A stretch of DNA of 64,000 bases from Sphagnum compactum (taxonomy: Eukaryota; Bryophyta; Sphagnopsida; Sphagnales): NCBI GenBank assembly GCA_965153455.1, contig OZ234496.1, forward strand, positions 16,484,304-16,548,303, read 5' to 3'. Made by a program: the position numbers and the translations under genes. The notes beneath the pieces are model-generated. The model worked only from the letters and a program-made list of their open reading frames with translations, did no database searches and was not told the DNA's origin. Below are positions 45,123-55,071 of this stretch, in pieces; within the stretch, counting starts at the first letter, position 1, and each line of letters begins with the position of its first letter.

Positions 45123-45489
45123 AAAGTATGTTGAGCTTGCTCGCTCGGGTTTCACGGAGGTGACAAGAAGCGACGACAGACGCGCTTTTGTTACTGACAG
45201 ATTGTCAGGCTACGGGAATGCCGGCGTCGGCCTGACGGGAAGTCGGAAAGCAAATATTTTTCTGTATTTTTTTAAAAAAGGAGTAAAGTCGAAGCAGCAA
45301 CCACCCCGGGAGCTGGAGCTGAGCTGAAGAAGAGACATGGATCATTAGCTAGCTGCCAGAGAATGGGACAGAATGTCCATCGATTTCGATGACATTTACT
45401 TGTGATACGGCTATGGCCAGACTAGTCGTCGGTCAGATAAAGCGCAAATTAGTCGCAGCGGGAATTGCGCCCTGAAATCAACGCAGTAG

Positions 45490-45780
45490 AGCAGGGGTGT
45501 TATTTTAAAAGGATTTTGTGATGTAGCCAAAGTGACAATCATCCAGAAAATTATTTAGCCAAATCTGGCTACATACTTGGAATGAAAGTAAAATTTTTAA
45601 AGAAAATTCCTTCTTATATTCTTGGCTACATATTTGGAACTTATCATAAAACTCTGGGGATTTGGAATTTTTTTTGTTCTTTGAAATCTGGCGAATTTGG
45701 ACCATGTTTTTTCTCCCTGAAAAATCCATCCTTTGTATAGGTCGAAATCATATTTTCCAGATTGGAAATAAATTGGCGAA
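45490..45780 (+). mobile_element. FB1 foldback element, left half only
   Basis: Begins AGCAGGGGTGTTATTTTAAA, then GGATTTTGTGATGTAGCC, TTTAGCCAAATCTGGC, ATGAAAGTAAAAT, ATCTGGCGAATTTGG and AGGTCGAAATCATATTTTCC, following the left arm of copy 1 base for base in order. No right arm follows. Truncated, in the NAC upstream region. Confidence 0.75.
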
Positions 45781-46817
45781 ATTCCGCCAATAATTTTCTT
45801 AAAAACAGCACTGAGTGCACTACATAACTCTGTGCATGTGACGTTGTGTGTCTGTCTGTCGGGATGTATGAAGACATAGCTAGCTAAGTCTGTATTTCTT
45901 TTCCTTTTTTTCCCTCTTGTCTTGTGTGTATGTGCGTGCTGTGTGTATGGATCTTTCTTGGTCTTTCCTTCTATGCAGTAGTTTAGAAAGAGCACAGTGT
46001 TGTGGAGTATTGTCGGATGTTTCTCTGTAGAGAAACTCGTGTAATTTTTTGGTTTTTTAGGGAATTTTTTGTCGGGGGGATATTAAGCTGCAAGGAAGTG
46101 ACTCTCTAGGGATGAGAAGATCAACCTTTAAACCCGAAATCCAGATGCAAACACCCTGTTAATGAGCTTGCAAAATTACAGTTGTTGTTTTTGTTGTTGT
46201 TGTTGTTATTTTTGTTGCTCAGATTCATTCATGTAAGTTTCCTTGTTGTTTCAGGTGGGTGTTGCAGTAAGTCCCTCTGGTGCTAAAAGCTGGTACCGAT
46301 GCCAAATCGTGTGTAGAGAACAGAAGCTTCATCTTGTGGAACCTTGTGGCAGACGTTTCCTGAAATCGTGGCTTCATAGGAGTCGGACCCAACGTATATG
46401 GCCGGATTCAGTCTTGTTGTTTCAGATCCTTGAGAGTCTTTTATTCTTCAGCCAGGTCCAGCATTTCTTACAACAGGACGACAGTCGAGATCAGAACGTC
46501 TAGGTAGTGAATAGAAGCTGACTCTGCGAACTGTTGACGTTGTGATCTGCAGGCATCTATAGAATGATTGATCAGCGAGACCGCAGCTGGAATATTTTTT
46601 TTGCATTTGAGCGAGTTCTAGAGCTAGAGAGATCTTGGTAGGATTCAGATCAGCTCGCGGGGAATTGCACTCGTGTGAAGCCGCCGACCATCGCGCAGCT
46701 TGATCTCATGTTGTGGTTTCGCATTCATGCATCTTATATTAGTGCACCGATTAGTTAGAGTATATATGGTGGGTGTCTAAGGAAGGTCTCGATCGGCGCG
46801 AGGTCCAGGCGAAGAAG

Positions 46818-48447
46818 ATGATGAACGGATCATCAACTGCAGCAGCACCGACGTCCATGCTGCAAGTGCCGGTGGGCTTCCGGTTTCACCCTACGGATGA
46901 AGAGCTGGTGGGCTACTACTTGCACGGGAAAGTGGCTTCCAAGAATTCGGAGCTTGACATTATTCGTGATCTCGATCTGTACAAACTAGAGCCCTGGGAT
47001 CTTCACGGTACGCAAGAATGGTGCAACCGCATAATGATCAATCTTATGCGTTTCATTCTATGTACAGCAGATCAATATGTTGTGCAGTTCCTTGTGTAAC
47101 AAATTTGGCTACGCAATTGTAGTTGCAGTTCGAGCTGAACAATTCTATAGTGGATCACTGTTATAGCAAGTTAATTAGATTCTCATCAAATCCTGCAATG
47201 ATGATCATGTTTTCAGAATTGTGCAAGATGGGGAAAGACTCTTCAAGCGTGAAGCAGACGGATTGGTACTTCTTCAGCCACAAGGACAGAAAATACCCTA
47301 CTGGGTACAGAGCCAACCGTGCCACAGCTGCAGGCTTTTGGAAGGCAACTGGACGCGACAAACCTGTTCACTGCACAAAGCTCGGCTTGATCGGCATGCG
47401 CAAAACTCTGGTGTTCTATACAGGCCGCGCACCTCATGGACAGAAGACTGATTGGATCATGCATGAATTTCGTCTGGACGGAACTTCTAGTCCTCACATG
47501 CAACATTATGTAAGTATGAGTTAGAAGCTCTCGATCTCTCACTGCACTGTCTGGATCATCACAATCGTGAGTCATGAAGCTTAGCGGAAATTCTGGAACA
47601 GATCACTGATCGACAGACCCAACTCCTAGTCTAGCTGATTCCCCAAAAGATGTGTCGGCAAATGTCAGGAATGCTAGAAATCATCAGCAGCTGCTGAATG
47701 TTGTTTTAACCTGTGCTGCAGGAAGTGGGTGGCTGGGTGGTCTGTCGTGTGTTTCGCAAGATCAAGAACAGCTTGAAGACCAAACGCAGCCATGAGAAGA
47801 ATGCATGTTCGTTAGCTGAGGAGCAAGACATTGCACTGCTCATGCCGCAGCTGAGCAGTTCCGGCTCCCCATCTGCTGAGATTCAACTCTCCTGCAGCGA
47901 ATCTGCAGCTGGTGGCGGCGAATGGGTGGCGTGTAATTATCCTCCAGTGCAGCCGCAGGAGATGCAGCTGCAGGAACAATGTTTATGTAAGCAAGAGATC
48001 GACATTGACGATTACCAGTACGAAATCAATCAGGATGATAATAGTCCAGCTGCGTTTCCCGGCGATCTCCTGCGCTTGCAACAGGTTGCAGCCGAGATCC
48101 AACATTTGGGAGAGGTTGGGTACATGACTGATCCGCATAATTCTCAAGCTTCTAGTAATTTCAGAGACCTGATCCATGGCAAGAAGCTGGACGACTGTTT
48201 GCACATGATGCAACAACAATCTAATTCTGTTGCTGACTTTGAAGTCGGGACAAGGTGGTCCGATGACAGTAGTACAGATCAAGGGACGTTGTCAGCGTTA
48301 ACAAACTGTTACGATGAGGCTGCATTAAACTGGATTTTTGAGGATGTGGCGACTAGGGATCAGATGATCATTCAGGCGAGATCAATTCCATCGGTGCGGG
48401 GAGACGAGTTATTGGGAGATGTGATCAATCATCATCTGCAAGCTTAA
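46818..48447 (+). CDS. NAC domain transcription factor, VNS (VND/NST/SMB)-like, 402 aa
   Basis: Nuclear DNA-binding regulator. Coding exons are 46818-47007, 47217-47509 and 47722-48447 (stop TAA). Introns of 209 and 212 bp are GT-AG, and splice phases 1 and 0 join the domain without a gap. ATG 46818 is the first in-frame ATG after the upstream stop; the next codon is also ATG. NAC subdomains: [20 protein letters not shown] (17-35); [19 protein letters not shown] (45-62); [21 protein letters not shown] through WKATGRDK (79-112); [18 protein letters not shown] to WIMHEFRLD (120-151); [14 protein letters not shown] (162-174). A basic patch ([15 protein letters not shown]) follows as a likely nuclear signal. 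The rest (about 175-402) is Gln/Ser/Asp-rich and probably activating, with [13 protein letters not shown] near the end. GYYL..KVAS and EPWDL-E favour the VNS clade, known for water-conducting, fibre and root-cap cell differentiation. All residues expected for binding are present and no defect is seen. The clade assignment is inference. Confidence 0.93.
47008..47216 (+). other. NAC intron 1
   Basis: Donor G|GTACGC, acceptor TGTTTTCAG|AA. It falls directly after the EPWDLH motif, the position usual for NAC genes. Phase 1; the split codon reads Glu. Confidence 0.9.
47510..47721 (+). other. NAC intron 2
   Basis: Donor TAT|GTAAGT (near consensus), acceptor GTGCTGCAG|GAA. It separates subdomains D and E, again the standard NAC position. 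Phase 0. Confidence 0.9.
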
Positions 48448-49310
48448 GAAAAGAACTCTCTGACTTATTGATCTCATCCTCCAGTACTCGACCATATTCA
48501 TGAGCAACTGATTGTGTGAACTTACCTCTGGAAACTTGTCTCTGGGTACAAGACTGTTTTTTCAGCTAAACATGTAGTCATGAGTCCTTCATTAGAAAGA
48601 AGCTGTGGTACTAGAAACCTAAAGCTTTCAAGGAACAGACGTCGGATGATCATCTTCCTCTGCACATGACGCAGTTGATCAGCGAATATGAAGAGAAAGA
48701 ATCGACAGGATTGAATCTGAGCATGTAGAATGAATTCCAGATGCTGCTGCTGCACTGGCTCTTGATCCGGCACAGCAAGAGCAGTACACTGGATCGTCAT
48801 GTACGGCATAATATATAAAGATCAACTGCAGATCATGCACTCCTGACGCGGGCCACATATTGTATATAACTCACTTCATGAGTTCTATGTTACTGCAGCC
48901 ATGAGAGTATGGGGAGCAGCAGCTGGGATGCATAGACATTCTAAATAGCTACTGTAGCTGTTGCTTCAGCTGGCCACAACGTTCCTGTCCCTGAACCTAT
49001 GCAAGTCACTCCTTCCGCCTCGCGCAACAAAGCTCCAGTGTAGTGTAGATGAGACGAGGACACATGAGATGATCAGTGCACTGGTGAACAATGTTCACCT
49101 CTATAGTTGCACGCAGCTCCTGCACTCATTCATGCAGATCTTCTTCACTACAAATTGGATATTTGATTTGATTTTTTTAAAAAAATTAAGTGTTTTTTGG
49201 CACCAATATTTCTCAGACCCATCGAGAAAAACTGTTCTTTCTTTCTTTTTTCTCTTTTTTTTTAAAGTTCATTTTTAGGGCGCCTGTGTACCTAACTATG
49301 CAGAAACTTA
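48448..49310 (+). other. Downstream flank and probable 3' UTR of the NAC gene
   Basis: Balanced composition like the gene, no further exon required. No canonical AATAAA within this stretch. AATATATAAAG at about 48811 is a possible weak polyadenylation signal. The minus-strand frame 48522-48809 has no recognisable motif. Confidence 0.4.
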
Positions 49311-52300
49311 GATCAATCGACTAAGTACAAGCTTTTTTGTCATCATTCAGGAGAGGTATTCCCCTCCTGCCTCCACCATTGGGGTTACCCCTCCTTAAAT
49401 TCTTCATTAAATCTTCTCCTTTCTCTCTCTCTCTCTCTCAAAGTTTGTGGAACCTCTTGCAGAGAATCTCCTAAATGATTCCCCCCCCCCCCAAATTTTT
49501 TAAAGAGAATTAATATGGGATTGGTTGATGTAGGTTCAAGGTCCCAGCAAATAAGAGTGTACATCCATTTGCATAATAGGAATGCAACTGATGGAAGTTC
49601 TGAAGGAGCAGTCCAGAATCAATTAATTGTTTGGGCACATTGTGCTTGTTGGTACTCATGTCCATTGTGTCAATACTCAATTTTATTGGTTCCCTGTTTG
49701 GTACTTAATTAACCGGTTGTCCTGGATTATTCTTGAACACTTCTCTATGCAGATTAACAATCAGAATGGTCTAAATCAATTGGCAGAGGATTTCTTTTTT
49801 GTGTACCAGTTGTTCTGAGTTGGCACATTACAATCCTGTAATGGAGCATGCATGTAGATCAAAGTTTTGCACACATGTATATATGCATCAAAATCAGATG
49901 CTCTATAATAATCCAGACCAGCTAGATTACATACTAGAATGGGATGTGCTTGAGCTCGACATAATAAAGTTATTTGTATCCTAGACAGGGGATGGAATTG
50001 TTCATTACAGGTCTAAAACAAGTTGAAATGGTTAGGCAAGTATTTAATTGCTTAATTGATTTGTATTAGGTGTCACAACCAAAATCAAATTGTTTTTTGC
50101 ACTTTCACAAGTATTAAAAGGAGTTTGGTTCTGGAGGTAAATCGCAATATAAATCTTGAAACAGACAACCAAAAGATGGCTACTAACATAGTTACATTAA
50201 AGGATATTTCCATGGTACAATACACACAAGTTTGTGTCAAAACTAGAAGTACATATGATATCAAAAGTACTTTCATTTATTTTGAATTCTCTTAGAGATC
50301 GCATATAATTGACTTGGGCTTTAACAATAAAACAAGTCATATAAACCATGAATATGCAATTGATTCATGTGTTTGTTCTTATGTACTTGTACACCAATAA
50401 TTTGATAAAACATATTTAAAACACCTTATTTAATAGTAGTTTATCATTTTCATTAATTTCAAATTTCCATTTTATCTTTGTAAAATGATTAAAAAACACT
50501 TAACCCAAGTACATCTTTAATGGGAGAACATTTTACAACTTAAACAGATCATAACCATTGACATTATTAACATAATGTACTACCAAAAAGTTATTTATGA
50601 TCTAATATGAACATCATGTCTTTAAAACAAATTGAAAGTTTTCGTGGAAAAGATTGCTCATTATAGTTGTCTTTTTTTATGTGAAAAAATTCATAAACAA
50701 ATTCCCACTAAAACTAATATTTCAAGTTAGTCATTTTGTTATGTTACAATCTTTGTGATAAGCTTCTGCAAGTTACAAATGTACTTCATTCAACCATTGC
50801 ATTGTTCAAACGTGCATCAATTTCACAACATAATGAAAGTTTAGGATGTTATCCACATTTAATTGCATAATTCTATCACAAAATCTTCTCCAAATATTTA
50901 AAAAGACACATAAAAAATGTGTTGAAGTGAAAATTACCAAATTGTGGCTATTTTTTGTGTACACCATACTCTAGAAACTTTAAATGCAAATCATATATAG
51001 CAAGATTCAACAATGTCATATTGAATTTTGTTGTTTGATAAAAAAATTTGAACTTTATGGATAATAGCAGAAAGGGGGTGACAAAATGAAAAGGGTACTA
51101 AAAAGGGGCTGGACTAGGTACAAGTTACAACTTTAAGGATAACTCTAATCATTGAGAACCTTGAACAACTAGACCCCCCATAGCTATTCAAATCACCAAT
51201 TGAATTTTCAAACCCTCTTAAACTATAGCCAACCTTCATCAACCTTGGCTAAACTAAGTCTCCTTGGGCCATTATCTTAAAAAATTCAACATAATGTAAG
51301 TCCTTGGAAGCCCCTTAAAATACACACTCATATACAAGTTTACAACTATGGAACATCCTTAATTTATCATATCAATGAACATGAATCAATGAAGTTTGCC
51401 TTCCTCTAAATAAGGGGTTATGTGATTTCATTAAGGGCTATGTGAATTTGAATCTTTAAAAAATTGCATTTCATTCCTCAAACCAATTAGTTATGTAATG
51501 GTGGACTATTGAACCTATAACATTTAAAACCTAAATATGAATGTAAAACAAGTCCCAGACAAAAGTATCCTTGAATGGTATCACTATCTAAACCACCAAG
51601 TAAGGAATTCCTTGAGTAGTTAAATTAGTTTAATAATATTTTTCACATGTTTTCTTTAAAAGTTTTTTACAATTATAAAATTACTTTTGCTTCTATTTAT
51701 TCATTGCATGCCAAAATACATGTGTTAAAGTGTTCATTGGAATAAATGAGGTGGGAATTACTTTTTTGAAAAATTCTTAATTGTAATGACCATTTTTAGA
51801 ATCCTGCTCCTAAACTTTGAAAATCTATAATTAAATTATACATGTTCAAGTAATTAAATTAAAATATAATTAAATAAAATACCTTAGAAAAATATTTCCC
51901 AAGGAAAAAACCAAAACATGTTCATTGTTTCAAACTTGTGTACCAACCAAAAGTTTAAACAAAGGAAACATTGTTACATTCTTAAAACATTGTTTTAAAT
52001 TCAATGATTAAGTACATCAAAACAAAAAATATTCTTGATATGATTAGTGCTCTATAGGGCAACCCATCCTTGGGTGGTACCACTAAGAACCACCTCACCA
52101 AAATTTAAGGAAAAGTGGGCCCAATTTAATTTTTAAAAATTAATCTTTTTAGAATTTCCTTTTTATTGTTGACTTGTACCACATGGACTATGTGTTCCTC
52201 ACCTATGTACATAATATGGAAAATTGGAGACACATACACAAGCTACACAAGTAAAAAAGTTGTGTTCTTGAAATGTTCTTGACATGTGTTCTTGATATTC

Positions 52301-52380
52301 TTGCCCCTTATCATTAAATATCAAGTCACACCATTGTAAAAAAAAATTGGTTTATCAACTATGGTCACTAGGGTATGGCC
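49311..52380. other. Intergenic stretch; simple repeats, no gene
   Basis: A (CT)n run at 49422-49439 and a run of 12 C at about 49481-49492. A canonical AATAAA at 49963-49968 is about 1.5 kb past the NAC stop. Remaining sequence is AT-rich with no supported frame. Confidence 0.5.
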
Positions 52381-52789
52381 CCACACTAGTAGAAAATGGC
52401 CATTTTGCGACTGGTCCATGTGACTAATTTTTAGTTGCAAGCGACATTTGCAACTAAAATTTTAATAGTCGCGTTGGACAAGTCGCATTGACACTAGTTG
52501 CAAACGACAACGAATTTTGGATGAAAGAAAAGTCAACCAAATACGCTTTCATCCTATGACTAGTCATATACGTATTGTCGTTTGCAACTAAGATGCGAGT
52601 TTTTTGGTGAACAATGGGAAGAAGTTATGTGTTGCCACGTGTCCCAACTTTTAATAATTGAAAATATTTTTATTATTTTGAAATAATCTAAGATGTTTAA
52701 TTTTTATGTTTGGATGGTTTAGATTGCGACACGTGGTGCAATAAAAATTTGCCACGTGGCATATTAATTGATATTTTCTAAATTAAATT

Positions 52790-52965
52790 TAAATCAATAT
52801 TTAGGTATGTAGGTTGCATTAAATACCTACCTATAGACCTACCTACCCATTTAGGTTAAACACCTATCTAGATAGGACCTATTTACCTACCTAGGCCAAA
52901 TACCTACTTAGGTAGGTAGGTAGAAAAATAGGTAGGCAGGTTAGGGAAGTAGGTAGTTAGGTGTA
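52790..52965. repeat. CCTACCTAGG-rich palindromic block in the CACTA element
   Basis: Many ACCTACCT, TAGGTAGG and CCTAGG words in both orientations, preceded by GCCACGTGGCA. Resembles 13255-13335 and 40040-40220. Confidence 0.6.
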
Positions 52966-53070
52966 ACTACATGAATATTTATATTTTACTTTGGGTCAAG
53001 TCATATTTAATGACTCATCCCATATGCCCATCTATTTTCATATGTAAATGTAAAACAAAACACCTTGTTT

Positions 53071-53226
53071 ATATACTTTTCAAGATGGGAATGAAAGCCA
53101 AAACATATGGGATAAACTTTTTAGTTGCAAGTCGTTTACGACTAAAAATGTTCAGTTGCAAACAACTTACAACTAAAAAGTTTATCCCATATGTTTTGGT
53201 TATCATTCCCATCTTGAAAAGTATAT
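53071..53226. repeat. Long near-perfect hairpin nested in the CACTA element
   Basis: Arms of about 62 bases (opening ATATACTTTTCAAGATGGGA, closing with AACTTTTTAGTTG(C/T)AAGT) match with a handful of mismatches around a loop of roughly 30. The arm ends carry the subterminal motif TTAGTTGCAA. The loop holds a second palindrome (GTCGTTTACGAC). A strong source of double-stranded RNA if transcribed. Confidence 0.88.
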
Positions 53227-55071
53227 AATTAAATAAATAAGTGACACCTAACTAGTTAACTAATTAACTAATATAATTATTAATTATCTAACGAATGAAA
53301 TATAGAAAAATAAATTAATAAACTTGCTAATTAATTAATTAACAACTAAACTAGAAACTAACTGATTATTTATAGTAATAATAATCAATATCTTATTATT
53401 ACTGAATTTATTATATTATTATTAAATATTAATTAATTTATTAGTTAGATAAACCATAATATTATATTAACTATAATAATCCATCAACCAATTTAATTAA
53501 CTAGTAATTGGCTAATATTGAAATATTTAACTAATTATTACTAAGTAATAAATTATTATTTCGTAACCAAATAAATTAATATAATAACTGAAATTTCAGT
53601 ATTTAATTATTAATAACTATTAATTATAAATATTGACTATTAGGTTTTTTATATCTAATAATATAATTAAAACTTAGCCTAGGCTAACTATTTTATTATA
53701 ATTACTCCCATTATTATTTTCATTTATATAGATAATAGTAAATATATAAGTAAATATATCATTAATTCAATTATTATTGTAGCTAGTTGGTAGCCAAGGT
53801 AAACTATTTTATTATTATTATTCATATTATTAATTCACTCATTAATTGATTTATGAAATATTACAATAAATATTATATATTTTTAATAATTATATTTGTC
53901 CTTCGAAAATAATTTGTATAATAATTTATTAGATTTCCATTCTAACTAATACAGTAATTATTATAAAATATAAAATAATAGAACTGAAAGTTAGAAATAT
54001 ATATTAGTAAAGGATTATAATCAATGACTTATTAATAATTAATAAATATCAAATATAAATTTTAAATCCAAAATTTTTAAACTATATATTAATATTTCTT
54101 AATAATTATTATATTAATATAATAATATTTCATAATTGATTACTTCTAATAATAAAAATAATAATGTAATTTGTCACTAGCCTAGGTTAGCTATTTTATT
54201 ACTATTATTATTATTATTATTATATGTCACTTGTTAAACTATTATGATTTACTATAATTAAGTTTTCATTTTTTTAAGAAATAAAAATTGATTCGTAATA
54301 AGTACATTAGTCATTTGAAAAGATTTAATAATAATTTAATAATATATTAAAATTTTAATAATTACTTCAATAATTATAGAATTATTTTTCTTATCATTTT
54401 AATATCATCATCATTATGATCATTATGTAACAAGATATTACTGTTTTTAAATTTTAATTAAAGATAATATTTTATTTTTATTTTTATTACATGTAATTAA
54501 TATAAATATATAATATAATATTAATACAAATAATAATAAATGTCATTGTTTATAATTTTAAGAAGTATAATAAAATGGTTTGGATAAACTTATAATATGG
54601 GCACAATATATTTAACAAATATCTTATGTATAATTTTGGTATACTCAAAATATATACCATTTAATGTAACCATAATATCAAGGCCATTTATGATAATAAT
54701 AATATTTGAATACACATCTAATATGGTTGTTCATATACATTCAAATTATACATTCATAAATCCTAATACACCGAACTATACTTTTTAAAATTCACAAAAT
54801 ATACCTTTATATACTTATAGGGTTACAACTAAGTTGGTCACATTTGCAACTAATGGGACATAAATTGTTCTTCTTGGATGAAAACTTAACTAAATGTTGT
54901 TCACATGGAAGGATGAACACCAAACTAGTTGCAAACTAGTTGCACTGTAGTTGCAAATATGACCAACACAAGAAATAGTTGCAAAAATATCAAATGTAGT
55001 TGCAAATAACTGATAGTCGCATGTAGTCGCAAAGAGATTGGTTACATTTTAGCCAATTTCTACTAGTGCCA

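Larger units (their letters stand above)
45040..46817 (+). promoter_or_regulatory. Upstream region and probable 5' leader of the NAC gene
   Basis: Composition changes sharply at about 45040. A CpG-retaining, GC-rich island (45090-45330) with clustered CG dinucleotides stands against a CpG-poor window, as expected for an unmethylated plant promoter. It contains a C-rich tract with G-quadruplex potential, a partial R1 repeat (about 45060-45095) and, at 45490, half of a foldback element. A (TTG)n run lies at about 46183-46212. TATATATG at 46761-46768 is only about 50 bp before the ATG, so it may or may not be a TATA box. The transcription start cannot be fixed. The frame at 46243-46503, directly behind an acceptor-like TTGTTTCAG, might mark a spliced leader. 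Confidence 0.5.
52384..55068. mobile_element. Non-autonomous CACTA (En/Spm) element, TSD CCA
   Basis: Left end CACTAGTAGAAAATGGCC at 52384. Right end is the reverse complement of CACTAGTAGAAATTGGCT at 55068. A perfect CCA duplication flanks it (52381-52383 and 55069-55071). Both ends are packed with short subterminal repeats: AGTTGCAA, TTGCAACT, GTCGCA and TGCGAC in both orientations, typical transposase-binding arrays. The 2685-bp interior lacks transposase. It holds a CCTACCTAGG-rich block (52790-52965), a 62-bp-arm hairpin (53071-53226) and about 1.4 kb of nearly pure A+T (53230-54600). Different subterminal motifs show it is not the same family as the element at 10990. Confidence 0.93.

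Noticed and set aside
44941-45327. 128-aa plus-strand frame across the GC-rich island
   Set aside because: No recognisable domain, composition changes abruptly halfway, and it overlaps a dispersed repeat and the C-tract; it is better explained as promoter DNA.
46773-47099. NAC start upstream of 46818 and read-through past 47007
   Set aside because: 46773 is GTG, not ATG, and the codons after 47007 lie in intron 1; the spliced frame restores the NAC domain exactly.
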